From LGRD01 sp031382215 (GTDB taxonomy: Bacteria > Pseudomonadota > Gammaproteobacteria > Burkholderiales > Burkholderiaceae_C): a stretch of 64,000 nucleotides of DNA. This document shows, in pieces, positions 25,013 through 33,929 of the stretch (position 1 is its first letter; each line of letters begins with the position of its first letter). Under the pieces are notes generated by a model. The model was given only the letters and a program-made list of their open reading frames with translations. It searched no databases and had not been told where the DNA came from. The stretch covers positions 9,655 to 73,654 of the forward strand of contig JANMYQ010000034.1 of NCBI GenBank assembly GCA_031382215.1, read 5' to 3'. Both the position numbers and the translations under genes were made by a program.

Positions 25013-26023
25013 ATGAAACTCAAGGGAAAACGCGTTCTGGTAACCGGCGCAGACGGTTTCATCGGATCTCATCTCACCGAGCACTTGGTTGAACTGGGTG
25101 CTGCAGTGCGTGCTTTCGTCTGCTACAACAGCTTCAATTCGTGGGGCTGGCTGGACGAGACCGACGAACGCATCAAACAGTCGATCGAGGTGTTCTCCGG
25201 CGACATTCGCGACCCGAACGGCGTGCGCACTGCCATGAAGGACTGCGACGTGGTCTTGCACCTGGCGGCATTGATCGCGATTCCATACTCCTATCACTCG
25301 CCCGACACCTACATTGACACCAATATCAAGGGCACGCTCAACGTGGTGCAGGCCGCACGCGATCTGGGCGTGCAGCGTGTTGTCCACACTTCCACCAGCG
25401 AGGTTTACGGCACGGCGCGCTTCGTACCGATCACCGAAGAGCACCCGCTTCAGGGCCAGTCTCCGTATTCGGCCAGCAAGATCGGCGCCGACCAGATCGC
25501 CACCAGCTTCTTCCTGTCATTCGAAACGCCGGTTTCGGTGATTCGCCCGTTCAACACCTACGGGCCGCGCCAGTCGGCACGAGCGGTCATTCCCACCATC
25601 ATCACGCAGATCGCCTCGGGCGCCCGCAAGATCAAGCTGGGCGCAGTGCACCCGACACGCGACTTCAACTATGTTCAGGACACCGTGCGAGGGTTCGTCG
25701 CCATTGCCGAATGCGATGCGGCGGTAGGCCAAGTGGTCAACGTCGGCAGCAACTTCGAGATCTCGATCGGGGACACGGCGAAGATGATTGCCGAACTGAT
25801 GGCGCGCGACGTCGAGTTCACCAGCGACCCGCAACGCATGCGCCCGACCGGCAGCGAAGTCGAACGCTTGTGGGCCGACAACACACGCGCGCGCGAGCTT
25901 GCCGGTTGGCGCCCCGAATACGGCGGCAGCGACGGACTCCGGCGCGGCCTGGCCCAAACCATCGAGTGGTTCGCCGACCCGCGCAACCTGAGTCGCTACA
26001 AGGCCGGCCTGTACAACCTCTGA
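25013..26023 (+). CDS. legB: Nucleotide-sugar 4,6-dehydratase, LegB type
   Basis: First committed enzyme of legionaminic-acid synthesis, acting on a GDP- or UDP-linked GlcNAc. 336 residues; Rossmann motif TGADGFIGSH at 11-20, TSTSEVYG, and Tyr/Lys in SPYSASKIGAD. The RPFNTYGPRQSARAVIPT segment and HPTRDFNYVQDT are typical of the LegB branch. It heads a run of seven nonulosonic-acid genes. The presence of a PtmE-like guanylyltransferase later in the run suggests that the GDP-linked substrate is used. Confidence 0.88.
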   Translation: MKLKGKRVLVTGADGFIGSHLTEHLVELGAAVRAFVCYNSFNSWGWLDETDERIKQSIEVFSGDIRDPNGVRTAMKDCDVVLHLAALIAIPYSYHSPDTYIDTNIKGTLNVVQAARDLGVQRVVHTSTSEVYGTARFVPITEEHPLQGQSPYSASKIGADQIATSFFLSFETPVSVIRPFNTYGPRQSARAVIPTIITQIASGARKIKLGAVHPTRDFNYVQDTVRGFVAIAECDAAVGQVVNVGSNFEISIGDTAKMIAELMARDVEFTSDPQRMRPTGSEVERLWADNTRARELAGWRPEYGGSDGLRRGLAQTIEWFADPRNLSRYKAGLYNL

Positions 26024-26036
26024 GCCGAGTCCGTCA

Positions 26037-27227
26037 ATGTCCCCTTCCCCCTTGATGCATGACACGCCGCTGGCGACCGATGTCGTGGCCGCTGTGCGCA
26101 GCGTGCTCGGCGACGCCGCGCAGACCATCGCACTGCATGAGCCCGAGTTCGCTGGTCGCGAGTGGGACTATGTCAAGGAATGCCTGGACACGGGCTGGGT
26201 ATCGTCGGTGGGCTCATTCGTCGATCGATTCGAGCGCGACCTGGCGGCCTGCACCGGCGCGGCCCACGCCATCGCCACGTCGAACGGCACGTCGGCCCTT
26301 CACATCTGCCTGCTGCTCGCGGGCGTGAAGGCAGGCGATGAGGTGCTGATGCCGGCCCTGACCTTCATTGCCACAGCCAACGCGGTGTCGTACATCGCGG
26401 CGGTTCCGCACTTTGTGGAGTCCGAGACGGTATCGCTCGGCGTCGATGCGGCGAAGCTGGACGCCTACCTGGCGCAGACCGCCCGCCTTGTCGACGGCGT
26501 CTGCACGAACCGACGCACCGGTGCTCCCATCCGGGCACTGGTCGTCATGCATGTGTTCGGCCACCCCTCCGACCTCGACGCGCTGGCCGACGTGGCGCGG
26601 CGCTGGCGTGTGGTGCTGATCGAAGACGCCGCCGAATCGCTGGGCTCCACCCACCGCGGCAAGCACACCGGCAACGTCGGGGCCGTCTCGGCCCTGAGCT
26701 TCAACGGCAACAAGGTGGTGACCACGGGCGGCGGCGGGGCTATCCTGACCAACGATGCGCTGCTTGCCCGTCGCGCCAAGCACCTGACCACCACCGCCCG
26801 GACGCCGCACCGCTGGAACTTCCTGCACGACGAGGTGGGTTACAACTATCGGCTGCCGAATCTGAATGCCGCACTGGGCTGCGCACAGCTGGAGCGCCTG
26901 CCGTCGCTGATCGAACGGAAACGCAGGCTTGCCACGCGCTACCAGCAAGCCTTCGCCGACGTCGAAGGTGTCCGGTTCCTGCGCGAGCCGCCCGAGACCC
27001 ACAGCAACTACTGGCTCAACGCCATCGTGCTCGACTCGCGCCACGCCGCGCGGCGAGATGAGGTTCTGGCGTTCCTCAACGATGCAGGCTACATGTCGCG
27101 CCCGGTCTGGACGTTGATGCATCGCCTGCCGATGTACGCCGCTTGCCCCCGCATGGACCTGCCCGTGGCCGAGGAGCTGGAGGCGTGCGTGATCAACCTC
27201 CCCAGCAGCGCGAAGCTCGGAGCCTGA
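26037..27227 (+). CDS. legC: LegC-family aminotransferase
   Basis: PLP enzyme that aminates C4 of the 4-keto-6-deoxy sugar. 396 residues. PLP Lys226 is in SFNGNKVVTTGGGG and the cofactor Asp/Glu region is VLIEDAAESLGS. The long N-terminal segment before the core (about 35 residues) and GWVSSVGSFVDRFE match LegC rather than the WbpE/ArnB branch. It follows legB by 13 bases and precedes the 2-epimerase by four bases. Confidence 0.9.
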   Translation: MSPSPLMHDTPLATDVVAAVRSVLGDAAQTIALHEPEFAGREWDYVKECLDTGWVSSVGSFVDRFERDLAACTGAAHAIATSNGTSALHICLLLAGVKAGDEVLMPALTFIATANAVSYIAAVPHFVESETVSLGVDAAKLDAYLAQTARLVDGVCTNRRTGAPIRALVVMHVFGHPSDLDALADVARRWRVVLIEDAAESLGSTHRGKHTGNVGAVSALSFNGNKVVTTGGGGAILTNDALLARRAKHLTTTARTPHRWNFLHDEVGYNYRLPNLNAALGCAQLERLPSLIERKRRLATRYQQAFADVEGVRFLREPPETHSNYWLNAIVLDSRHAARRDEVLAFLNDAGYMSRPVWTLMHRLPMYAACPRMDLPVAEELEACVINLPSSAKLGA

Positions 27228-27231
27228 CACG

Positions 27232-28398
27232 ATGGCCCAGCGCATCTGCGTCGTCACCGGCAGCCGAGCCGAGTATGGTTTGCTGTACTGGGTGCTGCAC
27301 GACCTGCGTGCAAGCGCTGGCGTGGAGTTGCAGTTGGTCGTCACCGGCATGCACCTGGCGCGCGAATTCGGCCACACCGTCGACCAGATCGAACGGGACG
27401 GATTTGACATATCCCGCCGGGTGGACATGCTGCTGGCCAGCGACACGAAGAGCGGCATTGCCAAATCGATCGGGCTGGGCGTGATCGGCCTGTCCGATGC
27501 GTTCGAGCAGTTGCAGCCCGACTTGGTCGTGCTGCTCGGCGACCGCTTCGAGATCCTCGCGGCGGCGCAGGCGTGTCTGGTACACAACATTCCCGTCGCC
27601 CACATTGCCGGCGGCGACACCACCGAAGGTGCGTTCGACGAATCGATCCGCCACGCGATCACGAAGATGGCGCATCTGCACCTGGTCACCAACGAACTGT
27701 CGGCCCGGCGCGTGCGGCAGCTCGGTGAAGACCCCCACCGCGTCCACGTGGTCGGCAGCCCGGGCCTCGACCACCTGAAACGTGCTTCGCTGCTGGATCG
27801 GCCGGCGCTCGAGGACGCAATGGGTGCCGAACTCGGCGCGCGGAATCTGCTCGTTACCTTCCATCCTGTGACGTTGGCCAGCGGCGGGGGCGCCGAACAA
27901 TTCGCCGAACTGTTGGCTGCGCTGGCATCGCTGGATACCGGGACGACCTTGTGGTTCACCCGTCCGAACGCCGACACCGGCGGCCGCGCCATGGCTTCGG
28001 CGCTGGACGCCTGGGCTGGACAACGGCCCGGGCGGGTGCATGTGTACCCGTCACTCGGGCAGTTGCGTTACCTCAGCCTGATGGCCCAGGTCGACGCCGT
28101 GGTCGGCAACTCGTCGAGCGGACTCTACGAAGCCCCGTCGTTCGGCGTCGCCACGGTCGACATCGGCGAGCGCCAGCGCGGGCGCCTTGCCGCCGCTTCG
28201 GTGCTGCACTGCGCGCCCGAACGCGATGCCATCGCCGAAGCGATCGTCCGAGCCATGGCGCTCGATTGCAGCGGCGTTGTCAACCCGTACGGCGACGGCT
28301 GCAGCGCCAAACGCATCGTCGACCTGCTGTGCTCAATGCCACCCGCACCTGAACTGCTGAACAAACCGTTCCATCTGCTCGAGGCCGCCCATGTCTGA
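27232..28398 (+). CDS. legG: Hydrolysing NDP-sugar 2-epimerase (NeuC/LegG type)
   Basis: Removes the nucleotide and epimerises C2 to give 2,4-diacetamido-2,4,6-trideoxymannose. 388 residues, GT-B-like epimerase fold, with CVVTGSRAEYGLL near the N-terminus, LLGDRFEILAAA, HIAGGDTTEGAFDE and GNSSSGLYEAP. These are NeuC/LegG signatures, distinct from the WecB-type epimerase at 46030. It overlaps neuB by eight bases. Confidence 0.9.
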   Translation: MAQRICVVTGSRAEYGLLYWVLHDLRASAGVELQLVVTGMHLAREFGHTVDQIERDGFDISRRVDMLLASDTKSGIAKSIGLGVIGLSDAFEQLQPDLVVLLGDRFEILAAAQACLVHNIPVAHIAGGDTTEGAFDESIRHAITKMAHLHLVTNELSARRVRQLGEDPHRVHVVGSPGLDHLKRASLLDRPALEDAMGAELGARNLLVTFHPVTLASGGGAEQFAELLAALASLDTGTTLWFTRPNADTGGRAMASALDAWAGQRPGRVHVYPSLGQLRYLSLMAQVDAVVGNSSSGLYEAPSFGVATVDIGERQRGRLAAASVLHCAPERDAIAEAIVRAMALDCSGVVNPYGDGCSAKRIVDLLCSMPPAPELLNKPFHLLEAAHV

Positions 28399-29467
28399 GC
28401 GAACCATGATCATTGCCGAGGCGGGCGTCAACCACAACGGCTCGCTCGAACTGGCGCTGCAACTCGTCGATGTCGCCGCCGACGCGGGCGCCGACGTGGT
28501 GAAGTTCCAGACCTTCAAGGCCGAGCAACTTGCCACCGCGAAAGCGGCCAAGGCCGAATACCAGGTCGCCAACACCCAGGAAGCCGGATCGCAATTGGCC
28601 ATGCTGCGCCGGCTCGAACTGTCGGAGTCCGATCACCACGCCTTGCTGGAGCGTTGTCGGGCGCGTGGCATCCGCTTCATGTCCACGGCGTTCGATGCGG
28701 CGAGCCTGTCCTTTCTGGCGACACTCGACATGCCGGCCATCAAGATGCCTTCAGGGGACATCAACTGCGGCCCGCTGCTGCTGCAGGCGGCGCGCCTGCG
28801 CCGGCCGCTGATCGTTTCCACCGGCATGAGCACCCTGGCCGACATCGAACAAGCGCTGGGTGTCATCGCCTTCGGCTTGACCAGCGAGCGCGAGCCCAAC
28901 GGGCGTGCAGATTTCGACACTGCCTACTGCAGCCCCGAAGGCCGGCGGGCGCTGCGCGAACACGTGACGCTGCTGCACTGCGTGACCCAATACCCGGCCC
29001 CTCCCGAGGCCGTTAACCTGCGCGCGATGGACACCATGGCCGGCGCTTTCGGTTTGCCGGTGGGCTACTCCGATCACACCGCCGGCATCGAGGTCTCGAT
29101 CGCCGCAGTCGCGCGTGGGGCCAGCGTCATCGAAAAGCATTTCACACTTGACCGCGGCCTGCCCGGCCCCGACCACGCGGCATCGCTGGAACCTGACGAA
29201 CTGCGCCTGATGGTGAGCGCGATCCGCAGCGTTGAACGTGCGCTCGGCTCGCCCATCAAGGCGCCCGCGCCGCAAGAGGTGGGCAACCGCCCGGTCGCGC
29301 GGCGCAGCATCGTGGCAGCGCGGGCGATCCGAAAGGGCGAGCCGTTCGTCACCACGATGCTCGCCCACAAGCGGCCTGGCCACGGCATCTCGCCAATGGA
29401 ACACTGGGATCTGCTCGGTCGCCTGGCCAGCCGGGATTTTGACGCCGACGAACCGCTCGAACCATGA
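28391..29467 (+). CDS. legI: N,N'-diacetyllegionaminate synthase (NeuB family)
   Basis: Condenses the ManNAc-type sugar with phosphoenolpyruvate. 358 residues; TIM-barrel N-terminal domain with AEAGVNHNGSLELA, VVKFQTFKAE, the KMPSGDI stretch and SDHTAGIEVSIAAVARGA. A C-terminal SAF (antifreeze-like) domain covers about 290-350 (RSIVAARAIRKGEPF and KRPGHGIS). The neighbouring legB-legC genes argue for legionaminic rather than sialic acid. Confidence 0.92.
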   Translation: MSERTMIIAEAGVNHNGSLELALQLVDVAADAGADVVKFQTFKAEQLATAKAAKAEYQVANTQEAGSQLAMLRRLELSESDHHALLERCRARGIRFMSTAFDAASLSFLATLDMPAIKMPSGDINCGPLLLQAARLRRPLIVSTGMSTLADIEQALGVIAFGLTSEREPNGRADFDTAYCSPEGRRALREHVTLLHCVTQYPAPPEAVNLRAMDTMAGAFGLPVGYSDHTAGIEVSIAAVARGASVIEKHFTLDRGLPGPDHAASLEPDELRLMVSAIRSVERALGSPIKAPAPQEVGNRPVARRSIVAARAIRKGEPFVTTMLAHKRPGHGISPMEHWDLLGRLASRDFDADEPLEP

Positions 29468-30117
29468 AGCTTCCCATCATCATCATCGGTGCGGGTGGGC
29501 ACGCAGGCGTGGTGGCCGATGCGTTGCTGGCAGCCGGCGAACAGGTGCTCGGCTTCACCGACGCCGATGCTTCCCTCCACGGTCGCATGCTGTGTGGTCT
29601 GACGGTGCTGGGCGATGACCGCGCACTCGATGCCCACACCCCCAAAACGCTCGCGCTGGCCAACGGCATCGGTGGCGTCGGCGAGCGCCGCGCCGGGTCG
29701 ATGCGCCGCGACCTTCAGCTGCGACTGAGCGCAAGCGGCTGGCAGTTCGTCGGAGTACGGCACCCGAGCGCGATCGTCTCGCCGTTTGCGCGCATCGGCC
29801 CTGGCGCGCAGCTGCTGGCCGCCTGCGTGGTGCAGGCCGGGGCCGACATCGGGCCGGGCTGCATCGTGAACACCGCTGCCGTGGTGGAGCACGACGTGAG
29901 CCTGGGCGCCTGGGTGCATGTGGCACCCCGGGCGCTGGTGTGCGGCGACGCGACGATCGGTTCATGCAGCCACGTCGGCGCGGGTGCTGTGGTGCGGCAA
30001 GGGCTGCGGCTCGGTGAAGGCACTTTGGTCGGCGCCGGCGCCGTGGTGGTGAAGAACTTTGCCGATGGCTGTGTGCTCGCAGGCGTGCCAGCCCGAGCGA
30101 TGGAACGCAAGCCGTGA
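29464..30117 (+). CDS. neuD: Sugar O/N-acetyltransferase, NeuD/PglD family
   Basis: 217 residues. A Rossmann-like N-terminal nucleotide-sugar binding domain (IIIIGAGGHAGVVADALLA) is followed by hexapeptide repeats from about residue 95. Within this cassette it most likely acetylates the C4 amine made by LegC (the LegH role). O-acetylation, the NeuD role in sialate loci, is the alternative. It overlaps neuB and the next gene by four bases each. Confidence 0.85.
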   Translation: MKLPIIIIGAGGHAGVVADALLAAGEQVLGFTDADASLHGRMLCGLTVLGDDRALDAHTPKTLALANGIGGVGERRAGSMRRDLQLRLSASGWQFVGVRHPSAIVSPFARIGPGAQLLAACVVQAGADIGPGCIVNTAAVVEHDVSLGAWVHVAPRALVCGDATIGSCSHVGAGAVVRQGLRLGEGTLVGAGAVVVKNFADGCVLAGVPARAMERKP

Positions 30118-31163
30118 AAGGCTGGGAACAAACCCTGGTCAGCGCAGAGACCAGCCTGCGCGAGGCGCTGGAGACCATCGACCGGGGCGGGTGCCAGATC
30201 GCGCTGGTGGTCGATGGAGAGCGCCGCCTGCTCGGCACCTTGAGTGACGGTGATGCGCGCCGCGGCCTCTTGCGCGGCCTGGCCCTGGCCGACAAGGTGA
30301 CGGCTGCCATGCACAAGGCGCCGACATGCGCGTCCCTCGGCGAAAACCGCCACGCCATTCTGGCGACTATGAGGCGGCTCGGCCTGCACCAGATTCCCGT
30401 GCTGGACCACGAAGGCAAGGTGGTCGGCCTTGAAACGGTGGACGACTACTTCGCCACGCCGGCGCGCGAGAATCGAGTCATCATCATGGCCGGCGGGCTG
30501 GGCACCCGCCTCGAGGAACTGACGCGCGACACACCCAAGCCGATGCTCAAGATCGGCTCGCGGCCGCTGCTTGAAACCATGGTGCGCAGCTACGCGGAGC
30601 AGGGGTTCCGACACTTCTACCTTGCCGTCAACTACAAGGCGGAGCAGATCGAGGATCACTTTGGCGACGGCGCGTCTCTGGGGGTCGAGATTCGTTACCT
30701 GCGCGAACGCGAGCGACTGGGCACCGCGGGCGCCCTGAGCTTGCTTCCCGAGATTCCCGCGCAGCCGATGATCGTCACGAACGCTGACCTGCTCACCAAG
30801 GAAGACTACGGTCGCATGGTCGACCGCCATGTCGAGTCGGGCGCCGACGCGACCATGGCAGTTCGCGACTACGAGATGCAGGTTCCGTTCGGGGTGGTAC
30901 GCGAACGCGACGGCCAGATCGAATCGATCGAAGAGAAGCCGGTGCAGCGCTTCGTTGTCAGCGCCGGCATGTACGTGCTGTCTCCCCAGGTGCTTCGACT
31001 GGTGCCTGCGGTCCAGTTCCTGGACATGCCAACGCTCTTCGATGCGATGGTCAAGCACCGGCTTCGAACCCGTTGCCATCCGATCGACGGCTATTGGCTC
31101 GACATCGGCCGCCTGCCCGACTTCGAGCGCGCGAACGTCGATTTCGCCAAGGTGTTCCGTTGA
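30114..31163 (+). CDS. ptmE: CBS-domain nucleotidyltransferase, PtmE type
   Basis: In Campylobacter PtmE makes the GDP-linked hexosamine that feeds the legionaminic-acid pathway. 349 residues from a GTG start overlapping neuD (GTGA). A CBS pair covers about 1-116 and a sugar-nucleotidyltransferase domain 122-349, with IIMAGGLGTRLEELTRDTPK at 123-142 and the metal-binding NADLLT motif. The CBS pair suggests control by an adenine or guanine nucleotide. GTP specificity is inferred from the family, not seen directly. Confidence 0.86.
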   Translation: MKGWEQTLVSAETSLREALETIDRGGCQIALVVDGERRLLGTLSDGDARRGLLRGLALADKVTAAMHKAPTCASLGENRHAILATMRRLGLHQIPVLDHEGKVVGLETVDDYFATPARENRVIIMAGGLGTRLEELTRDTPKPMLKIGSRPLLETMVRSYAEQGFRHFYLAVNYKAEQIEDHFGDGASLGVEIRYLRERERLGTAGALSLLPEIPAQPMIVTNADLLTKEDYGRMVDRHVESGADATMAVRDYEMQVPFGVVRERDGQIESIEEKPVQRFVVSAGMYVLSPQVLRLVPAVQFLDMPTLFDAMVKHRLRTRCHPIDGYWLDIGRLPDFERANVDFAKVFR

Positions 31164-31855
31164 TCGGCGCCCGCACGGTCCTGGCGCTGATACCGGCGCG
31201 CGGCGGCTCCAAGGGCCTGCCGGGAAAGAACATCCTGCCGGTACAGGGACGGCCGTTGCTGGCGTGGACCGTCGATGCGGCACGCGGCGCCCGTTGCATC
31301 GATCGCGTCGTGCTGTCGTCGGACGACGACGCCATCATTACCGCCGCTCTTGCGCTCGGCTGCGAAGTTCCGTTTCGCCGTCCGGCGCCGCTGGCCTCCG
31401 ACACGGCGAGCAGCATCGACGTGGTGCTGCATGCGTTGGACATGCTGCCGGGTCACGACGTGGTCGTACTGCTTCAACCGACGTCCCCGCTACGCACATC
31501 GACGGACATCGAGTCGGCATGCGAGCGCTTCGCCGCCAGCGGCGCCCCTGCCTGCGTTTCGGTTTCGATCTCCGCGCAAAGCCCCTACTGGATGTTCCGG
31601 CTCGGCGACAATCAAACCCTGGTACCGCTCATCGAATCACCGCCCGGCGCAACAAGGCGACAGGACCTGCCGCCGGTGTACGCGCTCAACGGCGCCATCT
31701 ACGTCGCCGACGCGGTCTGGCTGCGGCAATCGCGGAGCTTCCTGTCAAGCGACACCGTGGCCTGCGTGATGCCCGCCGAGCGCTCGATCGACATCGACAC
31801 CGCAGCCGACTTCGAACTGTTCAAGAATGCCATTGCCGAGGATGCCCATGCCTAA
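31160..31855 (+). CDS. legF: CMP-nonulosonate cytidylyltransferase (NeuA/LegF)
   Basis: Activates legionaminic acid with CTP. The start appears to be a TTG at 31160 that overlaps the previous stop (TTGA), giving 231 residues and placing the conserved ALIPARGGSKGLPGKNI at 9-25. Later motifs are LLQPTSPLRTSTDI and the C-terminal SIDIDTAADF. A longer frame upstream lies inside ptmE. It ends the synthesis cassette and is followed at once by the modification genes. Confidence 0.9.
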   Translation: MIGARTVLALIPARGGSKGLPGKNILPVQGRPLLAWTVDAARGARCIDRVVLSSDDDAIITAALALGCEVPFRRPAPLASDTASSIDVVLHALDMLPGHDVVVLLQPTSPLRTSTDIESACERFAASGAPACVSVSISAQSPYWMFRLGDNQTLVPLIESPPGATRRQDLPPVYALNGAIYVADAVWLRQSRSFLSSDTVACVMPAERSIDIDTAADFELFKNAIAEDAHA

Positions 31856-33164
31856 GTACCCGCGCCATCGCGATATCGACCTTGCTCCGTTTCGCACGGA
31901 CACACCTGACACCTCGCGCTACGGCCTGCCCATGAACGTGGGCTTCTGCCGGCGTTGCGTGATCTCTAACCAGCGACCGAACTCAGCCGTCGAGTATGCG
32001 CACACCAAGGACAGCAAGAAGAAGACGATCAACTTCGATGCCGAAGGCGTGTGCGACGCGTGCCGGCTGGCCGATCAGAAGCACGGCAGCATTGACTGGA
32101 ACGAGCGCGAACTGCGCCTGCGCGAACTCTGCGACCGCCACCGCAGAACAGACGGCACCTACGATTGTGTGGTCCCCGGCTCGGGCGGCAAGGACAGCTT
32201 TTACGCCGCCCACGTGCTCAAGTACAAGTACGGCATGCACCCGCTGACGGTGACGTGGGCGCCGCACGTCTACACCGATTGGGGGTGGCGCAATTTCGAG
32301 GCGTGGCTGCACGCGGGTTTCGACAACTTTCTGTGCACGCCCAACGGCCGAGTGCACCGCCTGGTTACACGTCTGGCCGTGGAGAACCTCTTTCATCCGT
32401 TCCAGCCGTTCATCTTCGGGCAAAAGGCCCTCGCGCCGAAGATGGCGCTTCTGCACAAGATCCCGCTGGTGTTCTACGGCGAGAACGAAGCCGAGTACGG
32501 TAACCCGATCGCCGACACCGAATCTGCCAAACGCGACTGGTCGTACTTCACCGCGGACGACAAGTCGAAGATCTACCTCGGCGGCACCTCTGTGGCTGAC
32601 CTGCAGGGAGACTTCGGGATCGACGCGCACGAACTGCAACCCTACCTGCCCGCCAACCCGGAAGAGATCGAGCGCCAGAAGATCGAAGTGCACTATCTCG
32701 GCTACTACTTGAAGTGGCATCCGCAAAGCTGCTATTACTACTCGGTCGAGCATGGCGGGTTCCAAGCTTCCCCCGAGCGAACGCCCGGCACCTACAGCAA
32801 GTACAACAGCATCGACGACCGCATCGACGACTTTCACTACTACACCACGTTCATCAAGTTCGGCATTGGCCGGGCGACCTACGACGCAGCGCAGGAGATC
32901 CGCTCGCGCGACATCACCCGTGAAGAAGGCGTGGCTCTGGCGAGGCGCTTCGACGGGGAGTTTCCCGAGCGCTTTGCCGAAGAGATCTTCCGCTACCTCA
33001 GCATCCCGGCCAAGGAGTTCCCGCAGGCTTCCAGGATGTTCGAGCAACCCTTGATGGATCGTGCGTACTTCGACAACCTGGCAGACTCCTTTCGCTCGCC
33101 GCACCTTTGGAAGTACGAGCATGGCGAATGGAAGCTGCGCCATGCGGTATGGCAGGGCGAGTAG
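31848..33164 (+). CDS. N-acetyl sugar amidotransferase, first copy (PP-loop ATPase)
   Basis: WbpG/PseA-type enzyme that adenylates an acetamido group and converts it to acetamidino with ammonia from HisH. 438 residues from the ATG at 31848, overlapping legF by eight bases; another in-frame ATG at 31932 starts just before the conserved part. A Cys4 zinc-site candidate is C34, C37, C69 and C72. The PP-loop is SGGKDS at 112-117. It is about 70 residues longer than the second copy at 40477. The hisF-like and hisH-like genes follow within one operon. Position behind legF suggests the substrate is legionaminic acid (5-acetamidino form, as in Legionella LPS). Confidence 0.85.
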   Translation: MPKYPRHRDIDLAPFRTDTPDTSRYGLPMNVGFCRRCVISNQRPNSAVEYAHTKDSKKKTINFDAEGVCDACRLADQKHGSIDWNERELRLRELCDRHRRTDGTYDCVVPGSGGKDSFYAAHVLKYKYGMHPLTVTWAPHVYTDWGWRNFEAWLHAGFDNFLCTPNGRVHRLVTRLAVENLFHPFQPFIFGQKALAPKMALLHKIPLVFYGENEAEYGNPIADTESAKRDWSYFTADDKSKIYLGGTSVADLQGDFGIDAHELQPYLPANPEEIERQKIEVHYLGYYLKWHPQSCYYYSVEHGGFQASPERTPGTYSKYNSIDDRIDDFHYYTTFIKFGIGRATYDAAQEIRSRDITREEGVALARRFDGEFPERFAEEIFRYLSIPAKEFPQASRMFEQPLMDRAYFDNLADSFRSPHLWKYEHGEWKLRHAVWQGE

Positions 33165-33167
33165 GCA

Positions 33168-33929
33168 ATGGCAAACGTCCGCCTGATCGCCCGTCTGGAC
33201 ATCAAGGGGCCCAACCTTATCAAGGGTGTTCAACTTGAGGGTCTGCGCGTGGTTGGCGATCCGCAGGAGTACGCGCGCCGCTACTACGACCAGGGCGCCG
33301 ACGAACTGATCTACATCGACATCGTGGCGAGCCTCTATGGTCGCAGCAAGCTGACCGAAATCGTGCGTCACACCGCCCACGATGTTTTTGTGCCCTTGAC
33401 TGTGGGTGGCGGTGTTCGCAGCACCGACGACGTGCGCGACCTGCTGCGCGCCGGGGCCGACAAGGTGGCCATCAACACGGCGGCGGTGCGGCGGCCCGAG
33501 TTGATCACCGAAGTGGCGCGCCGCTTCGGCTCGCAATGCATGGTGCTGTCGATCGAGGCCAAACAGCAGGCGCCAGGACGCTGGGAGGTCTTCACCGACT
33601 GCGGCCGCGAACGTTCCGGGGTCGACGCCGTGGAATGGGCCAAACGCGGTGTACAGCTCGGGGCAGGCGAGATTCTGCTGACCTCGATCGACCGCGAGGG
33701 CACCCGAAAAGGCTTCGACGTCGAACTGACGAAGGCTGTCTCGGGTACTGTCACGGTTCCCGTGATCGCCAGCGGCGGCTATGGCGAAGCACAGCATCTC
33801 CATGATGTGGTGCAGCGGGGCATGGCCGATGCCGTTGCCCTGGCAGACGCCCTGCACTACGACCGCACGACCCTGCCGGAGGTTCGCCGATCGGCCCGGG
33901 AGGCCGGCATCTCGATGAGGCAGCCGTGA
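33168..33929 (+). CDS. HisF-like ammonia-channel subunit, first copy
   Basis: 253 residues, TIM barrel of the HisF family. In true HisF, Asp11 and Asp130 are the catalytic pair for imidazole glycerol phosphate synthesis. Here Asp11 is kept (ARLDIK) but position 130 is Glu (SIEAK). With the adjacent amidotransferase and HisH-like genes, the protein should pass ammonia from HisH to the PP-loop enzyme rather than act in histidine synthesis. It starts four bases after the amidotransferase and overlaps hisH by four bases. Confidence 0.88.
   Translation: MANVRLIARLDIKGPNLIKGVQLEGLRVVGDPQEYARRYYDQGADELIYIDIVASLYGRSKLTEIVRHTAHDVFVPLTVGGGVRSTDDVRDLLRAGADKVAINTAAVRRPELITEVARRFGSQCMVLSIEAKQQAPGRWEVFTDCGRERSGVDAVEWAKRGVQLGAGEILLTSIDREGTRKGFDVELTKAVSGTVTVPVIASGGYGEAQHLHDVVQRGMADAVALADALHYDRTTLPEVRRSAREAGISMRQP

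Noticed and set aside
25720..25727. GGCGGTAG, the ops core bound by RfaH
   Set aside because: It lies inside the legB coding region, not in a leader, and no JUMPstart context surrounds it. A similar match near 10732 is inside plsX.
26214..27992. 592-codon minus-strand frame opposite legC and legG
   Set aside because: Shadow frame caused by high GC content; the plus-strand genes have full family signatures.
31983..33857. 624-codon minus-strand frame opposite the first amidotransferase and hisF
   Set aside because: Antisense shadow of two well-supported genes; the protein is low in recognisable motifs and has no ribosome site.
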